Source of the DNA: Desulfobulbus sp.
GTDB taxonomy: Bacteria > Desulfobacterota > Desulfobulbia > Desulfobulbales > Desulfobulbaceae
Length of the DNA: 62,076 nucleotides
Assembly: GCF_030824455.1 (NCBI RefSeq)
Contig: NZ_JAVBXR010000023.1
Coordinates: 1 to 62,076 of the forward strand
Direction of reading: 5' to 3'
In this document: in pieces, positions 50,807-59,058 of the stretch
Numbering within the stretch: position 1 is the first letter of the stretch
Layout: each line of letters starts with the position of its first letter
Position numbers and translations under genes: made by a program
The notes under the pieces: model-generated
The model's input: the letters and a program-made list of their open reading frames with translations, nothing else
Database searches by the model: none
Told to the model about the DNA's origin: nothing

Positions 50807-51991
50807 ATGGCAAACGGATTTTCACTGACAGCAACAGCTGAACCGGAGGTGGCGAATTCTCTGGTGAAAACTTTGTCCGGCATTTTCGGCTTGTTGCTGA
50901 TTGTCGGCGTTGGCGTCGGCGTGGCTGGTTTTTTTATTGGTCATGAACATATTTTCAACAACACGCGGGAAGTGCCTTGGGGGCTTTTAATTTCAACCTA
51001 CGCCTTTTTTGCGATCACATCCACCGGGCTGTGTCTTCTGGCCGCGATCAGCCACGTGTTCGGCGGCAACAAGCTGGCCCCTCTGGCCAATAGAATGGTG
51101 TGGGTTTCGTTGATCACCATCCTCAGCGGTTTTACCGTCATTGGCATGGAGATTGAGAGCCCGTGGCGGATGGCCATCTACAACGTCATCTCGCCCAACA
51201 TCACCTCCAACATCTGGTGGATGGGCACGCTCTACGGTATGGCGCTTGGCTTTATCCTCCTTGAGTTCTGGCTGATTCTGACCCGCCATTACACCCTTGC
51301 CTTAGCGCTCGGCATCCTTGGCGCCTTGGCCGAGGTTGCAGCCAACACCTGTCTGGGCGGCGTCTTTTCCACCCTTGCCGCGCGGCCCTTCTGGTACGGC
51401 GCCCAACTGCCGGTGTATTTTCTGGCCTGCGCCTTTCTTTCCGGGGCTGCAGCAGCCGTCATGTTCACCCACTACGCCTACGTCATCCGCGGCCGCCAGA
51501 TGGAGCCGCACGTGTTTGACGGCGTTCAGGCCGCCGCCAAAGTGTTGATGCTGATGCTCATTTTGGTGGGGGTTTCCACCTTCTGGCGGATGGCTTCCTT
51601 CTACGTCGGCGGCGTCAGTGACGGCAAAATTGCGGCCAACGCCCTCTATTCCGGCCCGTTGGCTTTCAATTTCTGGGTCATTGAAATTGGCGTCGGTCTG
51701 CTGGCCCCTCTGGCGCTGCTGCTGGTCACCCGCTTGAAGAGCGTGGCCGCCATGTCCACCGCATCGCTCATGGCCTTGGTCGGCATGTTCATCTCTAGGC
51801 TCAACATGGTGACCGGCGGGCAGATTGTGCCCCAGTTTGCCGGATACGACAATCTGCCCACGTACATCAACTACACACCTTCCGGATATGAATGGATCGT
51901 GGCGCTGGCCGGCATCGGATTCACCGGAGTGGCCTTTCTTCAGGGCGAGCGGTTTTTCGGCAAGAGTTTCACCGAACACGAAGCGCACTGA
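50807..51991 (+). CDS. NrfD/PsrC-family membrane subunit (cassette 2)
   Basis: 394 residues from an ATG behind GAGGAGG. Paralog of the protein at 43625-44818 with matching motifs: GHEHIFNNTREVPWGLLI, SPWRMAIYNVISPN and SNIWWMGTLYGMAL. About ten membrane helices. The central and C-terminal helices differ more, so quinone site or partner may differ. Expected role: menaquinone-linked electron transfer in the inner membrane. It is followed 70 nt later by its own MerR regulator. Confidence 0.88.
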   Translation: MANGFSLTATAEPEVANSLVKTLSGIFGLLLIVGVGVGVAGFFIGHEHIFNNTREVPWGLLISTYAFFAITSTGLCLLAAISHVFGGNKLAPLANRMVWVSLITILSGFTVIGMEIESPWRMAIYNVISPNITSNIWWMGTLYGMALGFILLEFWLILTRHYTLALALGILGALAEVAANTCLGGVFSTLAARPFWYGAQLPVYFLACAFLSGAAAAVMFTHYAYVIRGRQMEPHVFDGVQAAAKVLMLMLILVGVSTFWRMASFYVGGVSDGKIAANALYSGPLAFNFWVIEIGVGLLAPLALLLVTRLKSVAAMSTASLMALVGMFISRLNMVTGGQIVPQFAGYDNLPTYINYTPSGYEWIVALAGIGFTGVAFLQGERFFGKSFTEHEAH

Positions 51992-52013
51992 AAGCGCAGG
52001 GCCGATGCGATGT

Positions 52014-52039
52014 TGTGACCGGCGCATGCGCCGGCCACA
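52014..52039 (+). promoter_or_regulatory. GC-rich palindrome between nrfD-like and merR genes
   Basis: The perfect 16-bp palindrome CCGGCGCATGCGCCGG (52019-52034) is extended by TGTG/CACA across one mismatch. It lies 22 nt after the NrfD-like stop and 22 nt before the merR start, the same place as the hairpin in cassette 1. Confidence 0.5.
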
Positions 52040-52061
52040 GGTTCACCATGTGAGGGTTGAA

Positions 52062-52430
52062 ATGGTTGATGAACAAAAAGCAATATTCACCATCGGCGTT
52101 GCCGCCCAGATGCTGGGAGTCCATCCGCGAACCCTGCGGATCTATGAGGAAGAGGGGCTGATAGTCCCGCTTCGCAAGGGCAAGTGGCGGTACTACACCA
52201 TGAATGACATCAAGTGGATCGAGTGCCTGCGGGAGATGATCCACGAGCACGGCGTCTCCATTGCCGCCGTGAAAAAATTATTGCAGTACACTCCTTGCTG
52301 GAACATCACCGATTGCCCTTTTGAAAAACGTAAGCAATGCACGGCCTTCATGGCAAATGGACTGGTCCCGAAGAAGATCGAAAAGCAGAAAATAAAAAAA
52401 GTGCAAAGCGCGGACTCCAAAGCGGCCTGA
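52062..52430 (+). CDS. MerR-family regulator with C-terminal cysteines (cassette 2)
   Basis: 122 residues, ATG behind GAGGG. HTH TIGVAAQMLGVHPRTLRIYE and wing EEGLIVPLRKGKWRYYTM. Four cysteines correspond to those of the first MerR: Cys55 (WIECLREMIHEHG), Cys79, Cys85 and Cys93 (PCWNITDCPFEKRKQC), that is C-x5-C-x7-C. The shorter tail is basic. The pair of MerR genes and the pair of nrfD-like genes evidently arose by duplication of a whole cassette. Confidence 0.86.
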   Translation: MVDEQKAIFTIGVAAQMLGVHPRTLRIYEEEGLIVPLRKGKWRYYTMNDIKWIECLREMIHEHGVSIAAVKKLLQYTPCWNITDCPFEKRKQCTAFMANGLVPKKIEKQKIKKVQSADSKAA

Positions 52431-52454
52431 TTGTTTTGAGGACGCCTGGCTTGC

Positions 52455-52502
52455 AAGCCGCCGGCCGCCGGGACTTTGTTCCGACCGCCGGCGGCTTTTT
52501 TG
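52455..52502 (+). terminator. Terminator after the second merR
   Basis: AAGCCGCCGG (52455-52464) pairs with CCGGCGGCTT (52488-52497), followed by TTTTTG. The 23-nt loop can pair further (GGGACTTTGTTCCG). Confidence 0.75.
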
Positions 52503-52679
52503 TTTTCCGCAGCCAACGGGAAGGGTAGGGGCGGGGAGGCGGCAAGAATGTTGAACCTCTTGCCGCTGTCGGGTATAGATGCGACATTGATTGAACCGGC
52601 TGATTGGCCTGTACGAAATCCCATCCAGGGCGCGTCCCGTGCCCTGGATAAACCATCCCCTTCGCTTGCCGAGGAAAAG

Positions 52680-53792
52680 ATGCGCTCCAGAAAATACTGT
52701 CTGTCGCTTGCCGTTGTCGTTGTTGTGTGGGCTTGTGGATTCGGGACGGCCGACGCCGCTTCGTCGCGATCCACAGTGCAAAAAAACCTTCAGCGGTTGC
52801 TGAAATCCAAATCTTGTCCGGGCTGTGATCTTTCCGGCGTCAATTTGAGCCAGAGCAAACTGGAAAACGCCAACCTTGAGGGGGCGAATCTCAGCGGGGC
52901 CCAGTTGTCCCTGGCTGATTTGTCCGGGGCCAACCTGCGGAAAGCCAATCTGCAGAAAGCCAACTTGGGCGGAGCCGATCTAGCTTATGCGGATTTGGAG
53001 GGAGCCAATCTGACCGGCGCCGTGTTGGAAGGCGCGGCATTCAACGCCACCAAGATGAAAGGTCGCGTCGTCAACCGGCTGCTGCATGCCGATCAGGCGC
53101 GGGCAACTGAATCGGTTGTTGCTGCAAACGGGGCTGCAAGCCAGTTTGCGGGACCGACGTCGGCCGCAAAAGTTGGGGCTCTTGACCCCAACGTCAAGAC
53201 CCAGGCAAAATCGTCGACTGCGGCCAAGTCGAGCGAAAACGAGGTGCGCCAATCAGCTCATCAAGAGCCGGCTGCGCAGCGCGAGACCGATGCGCCGGGT
53301 GAGGCGATGACGCGGGCGGTTGGCGATGCGCCGAGTTCTGCCGGGATTGTCAGGGGGGCGGCTGCTGGTGCGGAGTCGGTTGCCCCGACCCCCGTCGCCG
53401 CGTCTGAGGCTGTCGCTGCGAAAACCGAGGAAGCCGCTGTGGATGCAATCAGCGCCGCCAAGCAAGGCCTGATTGAGCGGATGCTTGACATGGAACGCTG
53501 CGTTGGTTGCGACCTGTCCGGCGTGGATCTGTCCGGGCTCGATCTGGCGGGTTTTGACCTGGAACGGGCCAATTTTCGCGACAGCAATCTGCGGAATGCG
53601 GATCTGGGCAAGGCCAACCTCAAAGGGGCCAATCTGCAAAACGCGCGTTTGCAGGAGGCGGATTTGAGCAAGGCTGATTTGTATCGCGCCGATTTGAGCG
53701 GCGCTGATCTCACCGATGCCGATTTGGAAGACGCAGTGATCGACGCTGCCGAGCTCAGTGGCGCTGTGGGAGTCAAACTCCCGGAAGAGTAG
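52680..53792 (+). CDS. Exported pentapeptide-repeat protein with two CxxC-DLSG blocks
   Basis: 370 residues from an ATG with GAGGAAAAG upstream and a signal peptide (SLAVVVVVWACGFGTADAAS). Two pentapeptide-repeat blocks of A(D/N)LxG type, each opened by the same cap: LLKSKSCPGCDLSGVNLS (Cys46, Cys49) and MLDMERCVGCDLSGVDLS (about Cys274, Cys277). A 110-residue Ala/Ser-rich linker separates them. Such right-handed beta-helices are rod-like; function unknown. The paired Cys could form a disulfide or bind metal in the periplasm. Confidence 0.8.
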   Translation: MRSRKYCLSLAVVVVVWACGFGTADAASSRSTVQKNLQRLLKSKSCPGCDLSGVNLSQSKLENANLEGANLSGAQLSLADLSGANLRKANLQKANLGGADLAYADLEGANLTGAVLEGAAFNATKMKGRVVNRLLHADQARATESVVAANGAASQFAGPTSAAKVGALDPNVKTQAKSSTAAKSSENEVRQSAHQEPAAQRETDAPGEAMTRAVGDAPSSAGIVRGAAAGAESVAPTPVAASEAVAAKTEEAAVDAISAAKQGLIERMLDMERCVGCDLSGVDLSGLDLAGFDLERANFRDSNLRNADLGKANLKGANLQNARLQEADLSKADLYRADLSGADLTDADLEDAVIDAAELSGAVGVKLPEE

Positions 53793-53833
53793 GCTGAGCA
53801 ATGAAATTCTTCAGCGAGACGTCGCGACTTTCC

Positions 53834-53862
53834 TTGACATCCAGGGCCGTTTTCTGTATACA
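53834..53862 (+). promoter_or_regulatory. Sigma-70 promoter of rpsT
   Basis: Perfect -35 TTGACA, 17-nt spacer, -10 TATACA (five of six), 61 nt before the rpsT start. Confidence 0.85.
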
Positions 53863-53923
53863 ACAAGGCTTAAATTTTTAATCTTTCATCATTGATGCTT
53901 TTCATAAGGAGTTAGGAGTCCCC

Positions 53924-54196
53924 ATGGCAAATCACAAGTCAGCAGAGAAAAGAGATCGTCAGGCTAAAATGCGTCGTTTGCGCAACCGGATGAACAAATC
54001 AGCAATGAAAACCGCTGTCCGGCAGGTTGAAGAAGCTCTTGCCGCCGGTTCCGAGGAACAGGCCAAAGCCGCTCTGCAGGCCGCCATTCCGGTGATTTAC
54101 AAGACCTCCTCGAAAGGGTCCATTCACAAGAATACCGCAGCCCGCAAGGTGTCTCGTCTGGCCAAAAGGGTCAACAAGATGCTGCCCCTTGCCTAA
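53924..54196 (+). CDS. rpsT: Ribosomal protein S20
   Basis: 90 residues. The family start MANHKSAEKRDRQAKMRRLR and the pattern KGSIHKNTAARKVSRLAKRV are unmistakable. A small basic helical bundle in the 30S subunit. Strong Shine-Dalgarno (AAGGAG and TAGGAG), its own promoter and its own terminator: monocistronic. Confidence 0.98.
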   Translation: MANHKSAEKRDRQAKMRRLRNRMNKSAMKTAVRQVEEALAAGSEEQAKAALQAAIPVIYKTSSKGSIHKNTAARKVSRLAKRVNKMLPLA

Positions 54197-54235
54197 GGTG
54201 ACGCCCTTTTTTCTGTTCAGTTCCGAGAACATCCA

Positions 54236-54270
54236 GGCCATGGGCGCAGTTGGCTCCCATGGCCTTTTTT
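54236..54270 (+). terminator. Rho-independent terminator of rpsT
   Basis: GGCCATGGG-11 nt-CCCATGGCC followed by TTTTTT: textbook form, 39 nt after the stop. Confidence 0.92.
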
Positions 54271-54277
54271 GTTCTCA

Positions 54278-54347
54278 CCGAGCGTAGAGTCGATTACAGG
54301 ACGCTTTGCCTCTGTTCGACGTCTTCCGCTCGGCGCTCCTCCGAGCG
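54278..54347 (+). promoter_or_regulatory. Alternative-pairing elements in the trpE leader
   Basis: CCGAGCG (54278-54284) and CCGAGCG (54341-54347) can each pair with the single CGCTCGG (54327-54333), so two mutually exclusive hairpins are possible. No Trp-rich leader peptide and no U-tract were found, so this is not a classical attenuator. Confidence 0.3.
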
Positions 54348-54454
54348 TGTGGTTTCGGGAACTGAAAGAAACAGGCCTGTCTGTCGCCCGCGTCCTTCGG
54401 CGTCAAGGCGCAGGCTCATTCTCTCACCACCGCAGCCTCCTCACAGGTTTTTCC

Positions 54455-55942
54455 ATGTATTTTCCCGAGCAGCCCGCCTTTGCAGAAATGATCGGTTCCT
54501 CCGATCTTGTCCCGGTTCATCGAACCATTGTCGCCGATCTTGACACCCCGCTCACCATTTTTGCCAAAGTGGCCGGCAACGATCCCCACGCCTTTCTCTT
54601 TGAATCGATGGAGGGCGGCGAAAAATGGGGGCGCTATTCGTTCATCGGCCTTGATCCGCTGGTCACCTTTTCCAGCATCCGTGACCTGGTGCAGATCAAA
54701 CGCCCGGGCCAGCCTGACGGCGACGAAGAGCGATCCGGCGTCAACCCTTTGGTTGAATTGAAACAACTGCTGGAATCGTTCACTGTGAGCAATGCCCCTG
54801 GGTTGCCCAGATTTTACGGCGGCGCAGTCGGCTTTCTCGGATACGACATGGTGCGGTTCATGGAAAAGATTCCAGACCGGCACCCTTCGTTCGGCTTGCC
54901 CGACAGCTCGTTCATGGTCCCAGGCATTGTCCTGATCCATGATTCGGTGCAGCAAAATCTGACCATTGTCTGCAACGTCTGGAAGCGGGGAGACGCGAGC
55001 GCCGAGATCCTGCACGCTGCGGCCTGCCGTCGAATCGAAGAAATCATTGACCGGCTCAACCAACCCATCTCCCGCCGTTTTGTTTCTCAGGAGCAGGCGG
55101 TGGAGCCGCACCAGTTCACCTCGAACATGGACGAAGCCAGCTTTGGCGCCATGGTGGAACAGGCCAAAGAGTACATCCTGGCCGGCGACATTATCCAGGT
55201 AGTTCTTTCCCAGCGATTTCACGCTGAATCAACGCTCAAACCCTTTGCCCTCTACCGCGCCCTGCGTCACATCAATCCCAGCCCCTACCTCTTTTATCTG
55301 CGCCAGGACGACATGATGCTGATAGGCTCTTCACCCGAGATTCTGGTGCGCCTGGAAGAGGGCAATATCGAGCTGCGGCCCATTGCCGGCACCCGGAAAC
55401 GGGGAGCAACCCCAACAGAGGATCAGGCCTTGGAGCAGGAACTGCTTGCCGATCCCAAGGAACGGGCCGAGCATCTGATGCTGGTGGACCTGGGACGCAA
55501 CGACGTCGGTCGGGTGGCGGAAAACGGTTCGGTGGTGGTCCGCGATCTGTTGGTGATCGAGCGCTACAGCCATGTGATGCACATTGTCTCTGGAGTGCAT
55601 GGTCGGTTGGCTGCGGGCCTGGATCAGTTCGACGTGATGGAGGCCTGTTTTCCGGCTGGAACGGTTAGCGGCGCGCCAAAAATCCGGGCCATGGAGATCA
55701 TCGACGAGCTGGAAATCAGCCGTCGCGGCCCTTATGCCGGCGCGGTCGGGTATTTTGGTTTCTCCGGCAACATGGATTTCTGCATCACCATCCGCACCTT
55801 CATCCTCCATGGCCAGGATCTGTGGATTCAGGCCGGAGCCGGCATTGTCGCCGATTCTGATCCGAAAAAGGAATACGAGGAAACCATCAACAAGGCCATG
55901 GGCTTGCGCAGGGCCGTGGAACTGGCGGAAAAGGGGTTTTAA
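54455..55942 (+). CDS. trpE: Anthranilate synthase component I
   Basis: 495 residues from the ATG at 54455 (AGG upstream). It converts chorismate to anthranilate with TrpG. The Trp feedback-site segment is LFESMEGGEKWGRYSF, matching the LLES motif. Chorismate-binding signatures are AGDIIQVVLSQRF, PIAGTRKRGATPTEDQALEQ, LVDLGRNDVGRVAENGSV and GTVSGAPKIRAMEIIDELE. First gene of trpEGDCF; 3 nt before trpG. Confidence 0.97.
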   Translation: MYFPEQPAFAEMIGSSDLVPVHRTIVADLDTPLTIFAKVAGNDPHAFLFESMEGGEKWGRYSFIGLDPLVTFSSIRDLVQIKRPGQPDGDEERSGVNPLVELKQLLESFTVSNAPGLPRFYGGAVGFLGYDMVRFMEKIPDRHPSFGLPDSSFMVPGIVLIHDSVQQNLTIVCNVWKRGDASAEILHAAACRRIEEIIDRLNQPISRRFVSQEQAVEPHQFTSNMDEASFGAMVEQAKEYILAGDIIQVVLSQRFHAESTLKPFALYRALRHINPSPYLFYLRQDDMMLIGSSPEILVRLEEGNIELRPIAGTRKRGATPTEDQALEQELLADPKERAEHLMLVDLGRNDVGRVAENGSVVVRDLLVIERYSHVMHIVSGVHGRLAAGLDQFDVMEACFPAGTVSGAPKIRAMEIIDELEISRRGPYAGAVGYFGFSGNMDFCITIRTFILHGQDLWIQAGAGIVADSDPKKEYEETINKAMGLRRAVELAEKGF

Positions 55943-55945
55943 GCC

Positions 55946-56563
55946 GTGATAGTCATTATCGACAACTACGATTCGTTCACCTACAATATCGTTCAGACCC
56001 TTGCCACGGCCCCGCCTTCGGCCCCGGCGGACTGGCAGGCCCCGGAGATCCGGGTGTTTCGCAACGACGCGATCACCGTTGCCGAAATTGAGGCCATGGG
56101 GCCGAGCCGGCTGCTGATTTCGCCCGGCCCCTGTACCCCCAAGGAGGCCGGCATCTCCATGGCGGCGATTCTTCATTTCAGCGGCCGCATCCCTATTCTC
56201 GGCGTCTGCCTGGGCCACCAATCGATTGGCGAGGCCTTTGGCGGCAAGGTGATCCGCGCTTCACGGTTGATGCACGGCAAGACCAGCCCGGTGCAACACG
56301 ACGGTCGCGGCGTTTTTTCTTCGTTGCCGCAACCGTTTGACGGCATGCGCTACCATTCGCTGGTGGTTGAAGAGCCGCTTCCGGAATGCCTTGAAGCCAC
56401 CGCCCACACCGATCAGGGCGAACTGATGGGGCTGCGCCACAAAACCCTGGCGATTGAAGGTGTTCAGTTCCATCCCGAATCCATCATGACCGGGCCAGGC
56501 AATATTCTGCTCCATAATTTTCTCCGGCCGGATTACGAACAACTGTTGCGTGGGCGTCAGTGA
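55946..56563 (+). CDS. trpG: Anthranilate synthase component II (glutamine amidotransferase)
   Basis: 205 residues, GTG start. Class I amidotransferase: N-terminus [18 protein letters not shown], oxyanion motif [14 protein letters not shown], nucleophile Cys in [17 protein letters not shown], and His-Glu in [11 protein letters not shown]. Provides ammonia to TrpE. It is separate from TrpD, unlike the E. coli fusion. A short Ala/Pro-rich insertion ([15 protein letters not shown]) after the first helix is unusual but in a surface region. Confidence 0.96.
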   Translation: MIVIIDNYDSFTYNIVQTLATAPPSAPADWQAPEIRVFRNDAITVAEIEAMGPSRLLISPGPCTPKEAGISMAAILHFSGRIPILGVCLGHQSIGEAFGGKVIRASRLMHGKTSPVQHDGRGVFSSLPQPFDGMRYHSLVVEEPLPECLEATAHTDQGELMGLRHKTLAIEGVQFHPESIMTGPGNILLHNFLRPDYEQLLRGRQ

Positions 56564-56590
56564 TTTTTTGCGTCAAGACAAGGTGAAACC

Positions 56591-57619
56591 ATGATTAGAG
56601 AGGCCATAGCCAAGATCGTTGCCCATCAAAACCTGAGCGAGCAGGAGATGATCGGGGTGATGCAGGAGATTATGAGCGGCGAAGCCACCACTGCGCAGAT
56701 CGGCTCGTTCATCACCGGCTTGCGCATGAAAGGCGAGACCATCGACGAGATTGTCGGCGCGGTCAAGGTGATGCGCGAGAAAGCCACCTTTATCGACACC
56801 GGCGTCAACACTGCCGGCGGCGAGGTGCTGATGGACATCGTCGGCACCGGCGGCGACGGTTCCGGCAGTTTTAACGTCTCCACCACCACCAGCTTTGTTG
56901 TCGCCGCAGCCGGCCTTCCCGTGGCCAAGCACGGCAACCGCGCCGTCTCCTCGCACTGCGGCGCCGCCGACGTGCTCGAGGCTCTGGGCGTTGATCTGAG
57001 CATGCCGCCGGAAAAGGTGGCCGCCTGTGTTCGCGAGGTGGGCATTGGTTTTCTTTTTGCCCCCATGCTGCACGGCGCCATGAAATACGCCATTGGCCCG
57101 CGTCGTGAAATTGGCATTCGCACCCTGTTTAACATCCTCGGCCCCATGACCAACCCGGCCGGAGCCAATGTGCAACTGACCGGCGTGTTCGCCCCGGAAC
57201 TGACCGTCATCCTGGCTGAGGTGCTGGTCCGTCTGGGCATGAAGCGGGCGATCATTGTCTGGGGTGAAGGCAACCTCGACGAGATGACCGTCACCGGGGC
57301 CACCCACATTGCCGACGGCCACCAGGGCAAGGTGACCACCTCTGTTCTTACCCCTGAAGAGGTTGGTTTGCAGACCGCGCCGGTTTCCGCCATCAAGGGC
57401 GGGCGGACGGCCGAGGAATCAGCGGCCCAGGTGCGCGCGGTGCTGGGCGGCGAGCCCGGCGCCAAACTGGACATGGTGCTGCTCAACGCCGGCACGGCCC
57501 TGATGGCGGCAAACGTGGCCGACAGTATTGCCGGAGGCATCGCCGCCGCCAGGGAGCTGGTTGCGTCCGGCGCTGCCCTGAACAAGCTGGAACAGTTGAT
57601 CCGTTTTAGCAAATCCTGA
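56591..57619 (+). CDS. trpD: Anthranilate phosphoribosyltransferase
   Basis: 342 residues. Signature DIVGTGGDGSGSFNVSTTTS binds PRPP pyrophosphate; KHGNRAVSSHCGAADVLEAL and NILGPMTNPAGANVQLTGVF are further family motifs. Transfers phosphoribosyl to anthranilate, step two of the pathway. Confidence 0.97.
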   Translation: MIREAIAKIVAHQNLSEQEMIGVMQEIMSGEATTAQIGSFITGLRMKGETIDEIVGAVKVMREKATFIDTGVNTAGGEVLMDIVGTGGDGSGSFNVSTTTSFVVAAAGLPVAKHGNRAVSSHCGAADVLEALGVDLSMPPEKVAACVREVGIGFLFAPMLHGAMKYAIGPRREIGIRTLFNILGPMTNPAGANVQLTGVFAPELTVILAEVLVRLGMKRAIIVWGEGNLDEMTVTGATHIADGHQGKVTTSVLTPEEVGLQTAPVSAIKGGRTAEESAAQVRAVLGGEPGAKLDMVLLNAGTALMAANVADSIAGGIAAARELVASGAALNKLEQLIRFSKS

Positions 57620-57626
57620 GAAAGAC

Positions 57627-58391
57627 ATGATTCTTGACACCATTGTTGCTCGAAAATATGAGGAAGTCGCGGCCCTGAAAGAGCGGGGATTGCCCCGTTT
57701 GGACCGCCCGGTTGAAGCGCCGCGCGGTTTTATCCGCGCTTTGACCACCGCCCCGGGGGTGGCTATCATCGCCGAGGCGAAAAAAGCCTCGCCCTCCAAA
57801 GGGGTGATTCAGCCGGATTTCGATCCGGTGCGCATTGCCCGCAACTACAAGCAAGGCGGTGCGCATTGCCTTTCGGTGCTCACCGACGTTGATTTTTTTC
57901 AAGGGTCGCTCGCCTACATCCCCCTGGTGCGCGAGGCGGTCAATTTGCCGGTGCTGCGCAAGGATTTCATCATCGATCCCCTGCAGATCGAGGAGGCCCG
58001 TGCGGTCGGCGCTGACGCCATTCTGCTGATCGCAGCCATCCTTGACGTTGAGCAACTGCGGGATTTTCGCCTCCTGGCCGAGTCGCTGGGCATGGACGCG
58101 CTAGTGGAAGTCCACGACGAGCGGGAATTGGACGCGGCATTGGCGGCGGAAAGCCGGTTGATCGGCGTCAACAACCGCAACCTCAACGACTTCACCGTCA
58201 GCCTGGAAACCACCTTCCGCCTGCTGAAAAAGATCCCCAAGACCACGCCGGTGGTCAGTGAATCCGGCATTGCCTCGGTTTCGGATATGTTGCGTTTGAA
58301 GGCGGCCGGGGTCAAGGCGGCCCTGATCGGCGAGAGTCTGATGCGGGCAGGGAAGCAGGATCAACTGCTGCGGGAGTTTTTGGCCATATGA
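57627..58391 (+). CDS. trpC: Indole-3-glycerol-phosphate synthase
   Basis: 254 residues, TIM barrel. The catalytic Lys-containing motif is IIAEAKKASPSKGVI; LRKDFIIDPLQIEEARAVGA and VVSESGIASVSDMLRLKAAG are conserved. Not fused to TrpF. Overlaps trpF by 4 nt. Confidence 0.97.
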   Translation: MILDTIVARKYEEVAALKERGLPRLDRPVEAPRGFIRALTTAPGVAIIAEAKKASPSKGVIQPDFDPVRIARNYKQGGAHCLSVLTDVDFFQGSLAYIPLVREAVNLPVLRKDFIIDPLQIEEARAVGADAILLIAAILDVEQLRDFRLLAESLGMDALVEVHDERELDAALAAESRLIGVNNRNLNDFTVSLETTFRLLKKIPKTTPVVSESGIASVSDMLRLKAAGVKAALIGESLMRAGKQDQLLREFLAI

Positions 58392-59044
58392 ACGGACCCC
58401 GGCGCATCCGGGTCAAGATCTGCGGCATGACCCGCCTTGCGGACGCACGTTGCGCGGCCGAGGCCGGAGTCGACGCCCTGGGGTTTATTTTTTATGCAAA
58501 AAGCCCGCGCGCCATTGAACCGCCGGCGGCGCGCGCGATCATTGCGGAGTTGCCGCCCTTTGTTGATGCAGTGGGGGTCTTTGTCGACGAAGCGTTGCAG
58601 CGGGTTGCGGAGATCGCGACCAGCTGCCGCCTTGATTATGTTCAACTGCACGGTGCAGAGTCGGCCGACTACTGCCGCCGCCTAGCCACTCTGATTCCCT
58701 GCTGTCGGCTGCTCAAGGCCGTTCGGGTGGGCGACCAGACCACCGCCGGAGAGGTCGCCCCTTATCAGGATTGCATCCAGGCCTACCTGCTCGACACCTA
58801 CCAGAAAAGAGCCGTGGGCGGCACCGGGTTGACCTTTGATTGGGCCTTGATTGATCGCCTCCAGCTGAGCAAACCCTTTCTTCTCGCCGGCGGGCTTGAC
58901 GTCGACAATATCGCCGCCGCCTTGGCCACGGTCTGGCCTTATGGCGTGGACGCCAATTCAGGCCTGGAGGATGCTCCGGGCCACAAGAATCACGACCTCG
59001 TTCGCCGCTTTATCGCCGCAGTCCGCGCCTTTGAGGCCGCCTGA
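58388..59044 (+). CDS. trpF: Phosphoribosylanthranilate isomerase
   Basis: 218 residues. VKICGMTRLADARCAAEAG carries the catalytic Cys; LGFIFYAKSPRAI follows, and the C-terminal phosphate loop includes VDANSGLEDAPGHKNHDLV. Last gene of the cluster, only 14 nt from convergent rlpA, so trpB and trpA must lie elsewhere if present. Confidence 0.95.
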   Translation: MNGPRRIRVKICGMTRLADARCAAEAGVDALGFIFYAKSPRAIEPPAARAIIAELPPFVDAVGVFVDEALQRVAEIATSCRLDYVQLHGAESADYCRRLATLIPCCRLLKAVRVGDQTTAGEVAPYQDCIQAYLLDTYQKRAVGGTGLTFDWALIDRLQLSKPFLLAGGLDVDNIAAALATVWPYGVDANSGLEDAPGHKNHDLVRRFIAAVRAFEAA

Positions 59045-59058
59045 CGGCCTGTGCCGCT

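Noticed and set aside
54278..54454. Possible trp attenuator with leader peptide before trpE
   Set aside because: No short ORF with consecutive Trp codons and no hairpin followed by U-tract was found.
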